DNA of 64,000 nt from Bryobacterales bacterium (GTDB lineage: Bacteria > Acidobacteriota > Terriglobia > Bryobacterales > Bryobacteraceae). The stretch's first letter is position 1, and the number at the start of each line of letters is the position of its first letter. The stretch lies in NCBI GenBank assembly GCA_016713735.1, contig JADJOP010000004.1, forward strand, positions 372,001-436,000. The letters are read 5' to 3'. A program made the position numbers and the translations under genes. Of this stretch, positions 17,552-24,710 are shown in pieces. The notes below the pieces were generated by a model that was not told where the DNA came from, ran no database searches, and saw only the letters and a program-made list of their open reading frames with translations.

Positions 17552-18988
17552 ATGGAACATGGCTACCGGCGACTGTATATCAACGGAGAACTACGCGACG
17601 CCGAAGGCGGCAGACGCCGCACCGTGGTGTGTCCGGCGACCGAGGAACCGGCCGGCGAAATCGCCTGGGCTACGCAACGGGATGCTCTCGCCGCGCTCGA
17701 AAGCGCTCGCCAGGCCTTCCGCTCCTGGTCGAAAACTTCGATCGAGGAGCGCTCACGCTGGATGAGCTTGCTGCGTGAGGCAGTCATCGCCAGGGAAGAG
17801 GACCTGCGCCTGGCCGTCATGAATGAGATGGGCAAGCCGTGGGATGCCACCGCGGAAGACTACCAGACTGTCGTGAACTCACTCCAATGGTATGCCGAGG
17901 AGATGCGCCGCAACCGTGACCTCGTGCTGCCCGATGTGCAGGGCTCGCACCGCCATGAGGTGATCACCCAGCCCGCCGGTGTCGTGGGTGCGTTCCTGGC
18001 GTGGAACTTCCCGCTGCTCAATGTCGGATTCAAGCTCGGCCCGGCGCTTGCGGCCGGCTGCAGCATCATTCTGAGGCCATCGTCGTCATCGCCGTTATCA
18101 GCCTATGTGCTGGGTGAAATCTGCGCGCAGGTCAACTTCCCGCCCGGCGTGATCAATATCCTCTGCGGTCCGGCGGACGAAGTGGCCGAGACGATTTCCA
18201 CCAGCAGCATCCCGCGCGTACTGACCATGATCGGGTCATCGGAGACCGGACGCCGGCTCATTGCGCAAAGCGCCACCAGCGTGAAGCGGCTGAGCATGGA
18301 GTTGGGCGGCAATGCCCCCGTCCTCGTGTTCGAGGATGCCGATGCGGAAACGGCCGCGCGCGAAACCGCGGCGCTCAAATTTGGCAATTGCGGGCAGATC
18401 TGCGTCGCGCCCAACCGCATCTTTGTTCACGAGCAGGTCTATGAGCGATTCACCGCCCTCTTTCTGGAGCATGCAAAAGCAGTCAAGGTCGGCTTTGGCC
18501 GCCACTCCGGGGCGACGATGGGACCCTTGATCGACGCCAGGTCGCGGGAGCGCGTCGAGGGAATGGTGGCATCGGCCATCGATGCCGGGGCACAACTCTC
18601 CTTCGGGGGAGCCCGCCCGCCCCATCTTTCCAAAGGCTACTTTCTTGAACCCACGGTATTGGAAGCCGTGACGCCTTCCATGCGTGTTTTCCGCGAGGAG
18701 ATCTTCGGCCCCGTCGCGGCGCTCCTGCGGTTCCGTGAGGAGCGCGAGGTTCTCGATCTGGCCAACGATACCGAGTATGGTTTGGTGGCCTACGTTCACA
18801 CCCGCGATGGCGCGCGGGCGCGCAGAGTGGCCGAAGAACTGGAATTCGGCGAAGTCATGGTGAATGGCTTCAAGTATGCAATCGACTTGCCGCACGGGGG
18901 AATCAAAGAAAGCGGTATCGGCAAGGACTGCTCACACTACGCGCTGGAGGACTACCTGATCCGCAAGCGCATCACGACCCGGATATAG
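17552..18988 (+). CDS. NAD(P)-dependent aldehyde dehydrogenase (lactaldehyde/succinate-semialdehyde type)
   Basis: A 478-residue member of the ALDH superfamily with all catalytic marks: the Asn in FLAWNFPLLN (about 150), the general-base Glu in SMELGGNAPVL (about 250), the nucleophile Cys in GNCGQICVAPNR (about 284), and the NAD-binding EIFGPV block (about 385). It is nine bases after the transporter stop with a GAGGAGC ribosome-binding site. In L-rhamnose or L-fucose breakdown an L-lactaldehyde dehydrogenase (AldA type) oxidises the C3 product; in pentose oxidation an alpha-ketoglutarate semialdehyde dehydrogenase does the last step. Either would suit the neighbouring dehydratase and transporter; sequence alone does not decide. 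Confidence 0.85.
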   Translation: MEHGYRRLYINGELRDAEGGRRRTVVCPATEEPAGEIAWATQRDALAALESARQAFRSWSKTSIEERSRWMSLLREAVIAREEDLRLAVMNEMGKPWDATAEDYQTVVNSLQWYAEEMRRNRDLVLPDVQGSHRHEVITQPAGVVGAFLAWNFPLLNVGFKLGPALAAGCSIILRPSSSSPLSAYVLGEICAQVNFPPGVINILCGPADEVAETISTSSIPRVLTMIGSSETGRRLIAQSATSVKRLSMELGGNAPVLVFEDADAETAARETAALKFGNCGQICVAPNRIFVHEQVYERFTALFLEHAKAVKVGFGRHSGATMGPLIDARSRERVEGMVASAIDAGAQLSFGGARPPHLSKGYFLEPTVLEAVTPSMRVFREEIFGPVAALLRFREEREVLDLANDTEYGLVAYVHTRDGARARRVAEELEFGEVMVNGFKYAIDLPHGGIKESGIGKDCSHYALEDYLIRKRITTRI

Positions 18989-18996
18989 GCCGATAT

Positions 18997-19011
18997 ATTG
19001 GTCCTACAGAT
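18997..19011. promoter_or_regulatory. Degenerate third operator copy at the repressor start
   Basis: ATATATTGGTCCTACAGAT ends one base before the ATG of the GntR gene. It shares ATATATTGG and the CTAC core with the reverse reading of the 16244 site (ATATATTGGATCTACCAAT), but its right half-site is CAGAT instead of CCAAT. It could let the repressor limit its own expression within the operon. Confidence 0.45.
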
Positions 19012-19788
19012 ATGCCCAGGCAGACAGTCAAACCCGCGGACAAAGACGGCGTCACCAACCAGCTGATTTCCCGATTGAAAGACCTCATTTCTCGCGGCGT
19101 GCTCGCGCCCGGCGCCAAACTGCCGCCCGAACGCGAACTGGCGCCGGCCTTTGGCGTCAGCCGCTCTTCGCTGCGCCACGCCCTGAAGGCGATGGAGATC
19201 ATGGGCGTGCTCACGCAGCGGGTCGGCGACGGCACCTACCTCGCGGGCGACGCCGAGGGCATCCTGCGCGAACCGTTCGAGCTGCTCATGTTGATCGACG
19301 GCATCTCGCTCGACGATCTGTTGGAGACGCGCCTGATTGTCGAGCCTGAACTCGCCGCCCGTGCCGCCGAGCGCGCGACCTCGGAGGACCTGCGCAAGAT
19401 GAGCGCCACGCTGGCGGTGAACCGGCGCGGCGCCGATCCGTCCGCCATGATTGAAGCGGACCTAGCCTTCCACAAAGCGATCTTCCAGGCGGCCCGCAAT
19501 CCCATCTGCAACCGCCTCTTTTCCCTTGTTCATCGCGCCATGGCGAGCAGCATCGGCTTGACCTCCCAACTCGTGGACTGGAATCACACGCTCGAATTCC
19601 ACCGCCCCATCTTCGACGCCATTGAGAAGCGTCGCCCCGTGGATGCGCGCGTGGCGATGATCGCGCATCTCTCCGATGCGCGGACCTTGTTGGGCATGGT
19701 CGAGGAGAAGGCCAAGCGCATCGACGTCACCTCGGCGATTGAACCGATTGGCGCCCCACTGCGTGTGGTGAAGCGCGCAAGGAAATGA
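19012..19788 (+). CDS. GntR/FadR-family transcriptional regulator
   Basis: A 258-residue regulator. The N-terminal winged helix (about 10-75) is of GntR type: QLISRLKDLISRGVLAPGAK, then LPPERELAPAFGVSRSSLRHALKAME. The C-terminal all-helical FCD ligand domain (about 90-230) has the metal/ligand residues in the EADLAFHKAIFQA block. FCD regulators usually sense small carboxylates or sugar acids and repress catabolic genes. The gene is inside the sugar operon, 23 bases after the dehydrogenase, and the ATTGG-N5-CCAAT sites match the general form of sites bound by this subfamily, so it is the likely local repressor. The effector may be a sugar acid, the probable dehydratase substrate. Confidence 0.88.
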   Translation: MPRQTVKPADKDGVTNQLISRLKDLISRGVLAPGAKLPPERELAPAFGVSRSSLRHALKAMEIMGVLTQRVGDGTYLAGDAEGILREPFELLMLIDGISLDDLLETRLIVEPELAARAAERATSEDLRKMSATLAVNRRGADPSAMIEADLAFHKAIFQAARNPICNRLFSLVHRAMASSIGLTSQLVDWNHTLEFHRPIFDAIEKRRPVDARVAMIAHLSDARTLLGMVEEKAKRIDVTSAIEPIGAPLRVVKRARK

Positions 19789-19803
19789 AATGAGGAGATA
19801 CCA

Positions 19804-21750
19804 GTGTTGCGTCTGATTGTGTGGTTGCCTTGGATCGTGGGCCTGGCGGCGATGGCAGCGCCGCATGCGGTCCTCTCGCCCGCTCCGGTTGGCGCGGTGC
19901 GTTGGACGCAGGGCTTTTGGGCCGACCGGTTCACTCTCTCCCACGAAGTCGTGGCTCCGGAGATGGCCAAAACGCTCGAGCTTGCCGGGAATGGCGCCAA
20001 CCTGGTGAACCTCAAGATTGCGGCCGGCCTGCAACCAGGCGAGTTCAAAGGAAACAACTGGTCAGACGGCGATGTCTACAAATGGCTGGAGGGCATGGCC
20101 CATTTGTACGCCCGGACGAAGGACGCAAAGATCGACGCCCAAATGGATGCCGTCATCAGCCTCATCGCCAAGGCGCAGCAGCCCGATGGCTATGTGTCGA
20201 CCAACATCACGCTGCGTGGCTTGCAGCGCTGGCAGTTGCCCAAGAACCACGAGATGTACAACATGGGCCACCTGTTGGCGGCGGCAGCGGCGCACCATAA
20301 AGCCACCGGCAAGCAGAGCCTGCTCGCCATCGCCGCCAAGGTGACCGATCTTCTCTACCCGCTGCTGCAACCGAGGCCCGGGAGTATGGCCCACTTTGGT
20401 GCGCCCTCCAACGTGATGGGCTTCCTCGACCTGTATCGCGTGACCGGCGACCGTCGCTTGCTCGAACTGGCCCAAATCCTGGTCGACTCGCGCGGTTCGG
20501 CCCCCGGTGGAACGGACCATTTTCAAACCCGCATTCCTCTGCGTAAAGAGACGCAGGCCGTCGGGCACGCCGTGCACGCCACCTATCTGTTCGCCAGCGC
20601 CGCCGACGTCGCGGCCGAAACGGGCGAACCGGCGCTGCGTGAGGCCGTCGAGCGCATGTGGCACGACGTGGCAAGCCACAGGGTCTACATCACGGGGGCG
20701 GTCGGACCGCAGGATCCTGGCCTCACTCTGCGCCGCGACATCGCCTATGAGGCGTTCGGGGCCGACTACGAACTTCCCAACCGCCGCGGATACAACGAAA
20801 CCTGCGCCAACATCGGCAACGCTTTGTGGAATTGGCGCATGCTCGCGATGAGCGGTGACGCGAAGTACGCCGACGCCTTTGAGAACGTGCTGTACAACAG
20901 CATGCTCTCCGGGATGAGCATCGATGGACGCACCTGGTTTTATGCCAATGTCCACCGACGTTACGGAGATGAGGCCAAGCTGTTGCGCAATGAAACGCTT
21001 GTCCGGTGGCACGATACGGCGCAGAAGCCCGGCGCCGACAGCTATTGCTGCCCGCCTAACGTCCTGCGCATGCTGGCCTCGCTCGACTCCCATGCTTACG
21101 GCCTCTCCGCCAACACGATTTGGGTGAACCTCTATGGAGCGAGCACGCTCGACGCGAAGGGCATGAAGCTCGTGCAAGAGACCGCCTATCCCTGGGAAGG
21201 GCGCGTGAAACTGATCGTGAAGGCCGCCCCGACCGGGCAGGTCGCGTTGCGCCTGCGCATTCCGGGCTGGTCCGGACAAAATACCCTTTCGGTGAACGGC
21301 ACAGCAGAGGCCGCCCCTTCGGCGGGCCGCTATGTGGAACTCCGCAGGCGCTGGTCGCCCGGTGATGTGGTGGAGTTGCAGTTGGACATGCGGCCACGGC
21401 TGATGGAAGCCCATCCGCTGTTAGAGACCTCGCGCAACCAGGCCGCCGTGATGAGGGGACCGCTGGTGTATTGCCTGGAATCGCCTGACCTTCCCGCCGG
21501 CGTGCGCGTGTCCGAGGTCCATCTTCCGCGCCGCATGCAACTGACCCCGAAATTCCACCCTGCGCTCCTCGGTGGTGTTACCGTTTTGGAAGGCATAGGC
21601 GTGCGGTACGCGGAGAGAAGTTGGGCCAGTCTCTATTCCGCCTTGCGCCCGGACCAACCAGAGCGAGTCGCTGTGCGCCTGGTTCCGTACTATGCGTGGG
21701 CCAACCGGGGCGTGACGCACATGACGGTGTGGATCCCGCTGTCGGATTGA
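19804..21750 (+). CDS. Second GH127 family glycoside hydrolase
   Basis: A 648-residue secreted paralogue of the enzyme at 10.8-12.8 kb, with signal peptide LRLIVWLPWIVGLAAMAA. The same catalytic/zinc set is present: Glu and Cys in YNETCAN (about 331-337) and the Cys pair in YCCPPN (about 414). Other shared blocks include ANLVNLKIAAGLQPG, YNMGHLLAAAAAHH and the C-terminal RLVPYYAWANRG. The start is GTG 19804 behind GAGGAGATACCA. Two GH127 enzymes in one divergent locus suggest they attack different linkages of the same polymer, for example on pectic side chains; this is inference. The following dehydratase starts 16 bases later. Confidence 0.9.
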   Translation: MLRLIVWLPWIVGLAAMAAPHAVLSPAPVGAVRWTQGFWADRFTLSHEVVAPEMAKTLELAGNGANLVNLKIAAGLQPGEFKGNNWSDGDVYKWLEGMAHLYARTKDAKIDAQMDAVISLIAKAQQPDGYVSTNITLRGLQRWQLPKNHEMYNMGHLLAAAAAHHKATGKQSLLAIAAKVTDLLYPLLQPRPGSMAHFGAPSNVMGFLDLYRVTGDRRLLELAQILVDSRGSAPGGTDHFQTRIPLRKETQAVGHAVHATYLFASAADVAAETGEPALREAVERMWHDVASHRVYITGAVGPQDPGLTLRRDIAYEAFGADYELPNRRGYNETCANIGNALWNWRMLAMSGDAKYADAFENVLYNSMLSGMSIDGRTWFYANVHRRYGDEAKLLRNETLVRWHDTAQKPGADSYCCPPNVLRMLASLDSHAYGLSANTIWVNLYGASTLDAKGMKLVQETAYPWEGRVKLIVKAAPTGQVALRLRIPGWSGQNTLSVNGTAEAAPSAGRYVELRRRWSPGDVVELQLDMRPRLMEAHPLLETSRNQAAVMRGPLVYCLESPDLPAGVRVSEVHLPRRMQLTPKFHPALLGGVTVLEGIGVRYAERSWASLYSALRPDQPERVAVRLVPYYAWANRGVTHMTVWIPLSD

Positions 21751-21765
21751 GAATACGGAGGCACC

Positions 21766-22002
21766 GTGAAGACCGACGTAGATGTCGAAACGAGTCAGAT
21801 GAGGAGGGAAGCGGCTCCCAGGATCAGAATCACCGGAGTCAACATCCACCAGCTGCGCGCGCCCTTGTCGCGCCGCTTCGGCTGGTCACTGAATTGGACC
21901 GACCATCGCACGGCAACGCTGGTCGAGGTGACCACCGATGCCGGACTCACCGGTTGGGGAGATGGCAACTGGGGAGGCGAGCGGCTGCTCCAACACCCCT
22001 GA
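21766..22002 (+). pseudogene. Enolase-superfamily sugar-acid dehydratase, N-terminal fragment
   Basis: GTG 21766 lies behind GGAGG. The frame gives the capping domain start of a mandelate racemase/muconate lactonizing-type protein (RITGVNIHQLRAPLSRRFGW, then TLVEVTTDAGLTGWGDG) and stops at 22002 just after GGERLLQHP. The next residues of the same domain (PELVIGRSPFEVE) are in the adjacent frame, so there is a one-base shift near 21990-22000. See the following entry for the rest. Confidence 0.8.
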
Positions 22003-22858
22003 GCTGGTCATCGGAAGGTCGCCCTTCGAGGTGGAGTCCATCTTCGATGACCTGCGTCCGGAAGCCGGACACCAGACACGCGTCGGCGAAGCCTCGGCCG
22101 GAGGTTTGGATGTCGCCTTGTGGGACCTCTGCGGCAAGATCCTCCAGACCCCCGTGTGCGACCTGCTGGGACGCCGCCATCGCAGCCGCGTCACGCCCTA
22201 CCTCACCGCTCTCTACCGGCAAGACTGGCCCGACCTTGCCGAGGGACTTGCCGAGGAGGCGCGCAATTGGAAGAGCCGCGGCTGGCGCGCCATGAAGATG
22301 AAGATCGGATATGGCCCGGAAACCGACGTCCGCGTGGTGCGGGCCGTGCGTGAGGCCGTTGGAGGCGAGATCGAACTGGGTGTTGATTCCAACTGCGCCT
22401 ACGACGTGGGCACCGCGCTCGCGCTGGGGCGGCGGCTCGCCGAGTTCAACCTGATGTGGTGGGAGGAGCCCATCCTGGCCGAAGATCTCACCGGCTATGC
22501 GCGCCTGGCCAAGGCCATCGAGACGGTCGGGCTCACCGGCGGGCGGCGGTTGTCCTATCTCTGCTGGCTCAATCATGTCCGCCTCATTCCCCATCACTGG
22601 GGCACCGCCATTCGTGCGGCCAGCACGCTGCACTGGATGGCGGCGACACCCGCGCTCACTTCCGGACTTCATGCCCCTCCCGTTGCGTTCGAATTCGACC
22701 AGACGGAAAGCCCGTTCCGGGACGCAGTCATCCGGCAGAAGATCGAACCCAGCCCCGAGGATGGCATGATCGCCGTGCCCGCCGGCCCTGGTCTAGGTGT
22801 CGATGTGGACCCGCTCGCCGTCGAGGAGTACCGCGCGCGTCTCATCGAAGTCCGTTAG
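21938..22858 (+). pseudogene. Enolase-superfamily sugar-acid dehydratase, main part, with internal deletion
   Basis: From NTPELVIGRSPF this frame carries the barrel domain. KMKIGYG holds the strand-2 Lys pair, VDSNCAYD the first metal-ligand Asp, and WWEEPI the second ligand Glu. The third ligand (the GE at the end of strand 5) and the next strand are missing: AKAIETVGLTGGRRLS joins directly what family members separate by about 40 residues, and the frame continues to PHHWG and the C-terminus. With a frameshift and a lost metal ligand the product is probably inactive. Dehydratases of this family act on sugar acids such as rhamnonate, fuconate or arabonate, giving 2-keto-3-deoxy acids. The missing block may also be an assembly artefact. 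Confidence 0.8.
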
Positions 22859-23327
22859 TTCGAGGAAATCGTGAGGCGGACGCTCCTCGCCCGGGCGCCT
22901 GCCGATGGCTTGTTGCGCGCAGATCCAACCGGCAGCAAGCACTGCCTTGCCGCGAACATTTCTAACTGGTTGTGTTTCGTGGGTCGGCGTGGAAGTCTGC
23001 CCGGTGAAGCGCTCCGTGCTTGCGCGGCCGGTGGCAATCGTCGAGAACTGGCGTAAACAGGAAGCGGCGCGCAAGTTGCTGCGCGACTCGTTGCCGCCAG
23101 AGTATCGGCGACAGTCTCCTCTACGGCGGCGCAAGCCGTATGCCTGGACCGGGACGATCGGCCGCATTCCGCAGCAGGACAAGCCCTGAGGTATCCACCG
23201 ACTGCATCACGCCAAACCGATTCTCGACTCGCTGCCGAAAGTGAGCCGGAGCGAGATGTGCTCACCTTGGAGCATGCAGCCGGGGCGAGCGTAGCGAGGC
23301 CCAGGAGGAAGCGAAGGGTTAGCCCGC

Positions 23328-23350
23328 ATATGGTGAGAATTCCACCATAT
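23328..23350. repeat. Inverted repeat ATATGGTG-N7-CACCATAT
   Basis: Eight-base perfect arms around AGAATTC, about 290 bases upstream of bcsQ. It is not followed by a T run, so it reads more like a protein-binding site or a mobile-element end than a terminator. Confidence 0.45.
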
Positions 23351-23573
23351 TTACATGGTTGAGGGTTACTCGTGGTACTTGCTGGTACTGGGGTATGGGT
23401 TAGTTTGCTTTCAAAAGCAAGCGCCCGATTCCTATCAATCTCATAACTCAGTTTTGCGGCAACCAGCTCATTTACGGGCGACCCAGGGCAGGGGAGAATG
23501 ACTGGCCTTGAGGTGAAAGCACTACATTCTCCAGTAAATTAGTACTAGAACCTAAGTACGCAATGCGTTTGTG

Positions 23574-23601
23574 TTGACAATGCATTCCTGACGCCTCTAA
23601 G
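23574..23601 (+). promoter_or_regulatory. Candidate promoter of the cellulose operon
   Basis: TTGACA at 23574-23579 is a consensus -35; TCTAAG at 23596-23601 (16-base gap) is a weak -10. It lies about 40 bases before the bcsQ start and just after the palindrome ACGCAATGCGT, a plausible operator position. Confidence 0.4.
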
Positions 23602-23638
23602 CTGGATCAATCCATATTCTGGTTAGAGGGATTTTGTG

Positions 23639-24682
23639 ATGGTTGCAATCAAAGACCTGGACTTTGTGTTTTCAGAGGCTGGCTTTGACTGCGACGCTTA
23701 CCGGTCATTTCCACTGGCGTTGCAGAGCCGCGCAGAACAAGCAACTCCGGAGGCGGCCTCCGATGTGCCTCAAGGTGCGCCAAGCGCTCATGCGCGCCGT
23801 GTCAGTAGTGCGGCTGCGGGTAGCGCCAGTCATCACGCCGCGAGTGTAGTCGATTCCCCGTCCACGCAGCATCGGCCTCCGGTTTTAAGCGGCCTTTTGT
23901 CCCCATCCTACGAGGGGGCGCAGGCCGGGGCGGCGGTGTTTGGCCGCACCATTACGGTCATGGGCGCCGCTGGCGGAGTCGGAACCACGACCATCGCTGT
24001 GACGCTGGCCCGTCTTGCCTCGCGCCGCGGTGGCAATGTGTTCCTCCTGGATGCCGCCGAAGAGAGCATCGTCCCGCTCTATCTGGGCGCGGGCCGGGTG
24101 ATTTCGGGTGTCTCCGCGGGATGGTCGTTCCTTCCCCATCCGGAGTCGCGGCAAGGTGTGATTTCCGTGGTTGCCTGTGGTGATGCAGTCGCCGCGCCGG
24201 GTGAGCACTCCCCGTGGAACAGGGCGCGCCATCTGGGCGGCGCTTCTCATGACACGGTCATTGATTCCGGCTCGCATCGCCATCTGGATTGTTCTCCGGA
24301 AACCGTGCACAACACCACGAGCCTTGTTGTTCTTTCCCCCGACATTCGATCCGTTTTGCAGGTTCGTCACATCGAACGGAAGTTCGCCGGCCGTGATGCA
24401 AACTCCCTTCCACTCTATCTTCTAAACCAGTTTCATTCCGAAATACCCCTGCACCAGGAAGTGCGTGCTTCGCTGTCGAATCATCTGGGCAAGCGGTTAG
24501 CGCCCATGACGGTCCGCGGCGCTTGGGAGATTCCCCAGGCGCTCTCCGAAGGGCTCACCGTGCTCGACTTTGCCCCGGATAGCCCAGTTGCGAGCGATAT
24601 CGTCCAGGTGGCCGAATGGTTGCGACGCAGCGCCACGTTTGACGCCCAACCCAAGCAGTCCGCCGCCGTGGCTGGACTGTAG
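23639..24682 (+). CDS. bcsQ: BcsQ/YhjQ-type MinD-like ATPase of cellulose synthesis
   Basis: A 347-residue protein. About 95 N-terminal residues are poorly conserved and Ser/Ala-rich; the rest is a MinD/ParA-like ATPase. The P-loop is AAGGVGTTTIAVTLA, with Thr replacing the Walker A Lys, as in E. coli BcsQ (GGVGTTS), so this is a family trait. A Walker A-prime Asp is in VFLLDAAEES. BcsQ helps assemble or position the cellulose synthase at the cell pole in enterobacteria. It is 28 bases upstream of bcsA-bcsB, supporting the call. ATG 23639 follows GAGGGA; GTG 23636 directly before it is an alternative. A conserved Asp-Ser in VIDSGSH resembles the switch region. Confidence 0.8.
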   Translation: MVAIKDLDFVFSEAGFDCDAYRSFPLALQSRAEQATPEAASDVPQGAPSAHARRVSSAAAGSASHHAASVVDSPSTQHRPPVLSGLLSPSYEGAQAGAAVFGRTITVMGAAGGVGTTTIAVTLARLASRRGGNVFLLDAAEESIVPLYLGAGRVISGVSAGWSFLPHPESRQGVISVVACGDAVAAPGEHSPWNRARHLGGASHDTVIDSGSHRHLDCSPETVHNTTSLVVLSPDIRSVLQVRHIERKFAGRDANSLPLYLLNQFHSEIPLHQEVRASLSNHLGKRLAPMTVRGAWEIPQALSEGLTVLDFAPDSPVASDIVQVAEWLRRSATFDAQPKQSAAVAGL

Positions 24683-24710
24683 CAGCGCACTCAATCAGGA
24701 GCTTTTGCCC

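Larger units (their letters stand above)
22859..23638. other. Long intergenic stretch with decayed coding remnants and inverted repeats before bcsQ
   Basis: About 780 bases. The first 330 contain a short frame (to 23189; ENWRKQEAARKLLRDSLPPE) that looks partly coding but matches nothing I know; it may be a remnant. From 23330 the DNA becomes AT-richer. It holds a perfect inverted repeat ATATGGTG-N7-CACCATAT (23328-23350), a near-perfect one GTACTAG/CTAAGTAC (23542-23559) and the palindrome ACGCAATGCGT (23558-23568), followed by the likely bcs promoter. Confidence 0.45.

Noticed and set aside
20062..21414. 450-codon minus-strand frame opposite GH127
   Set aside because: Shadow frame without conserved motifs.
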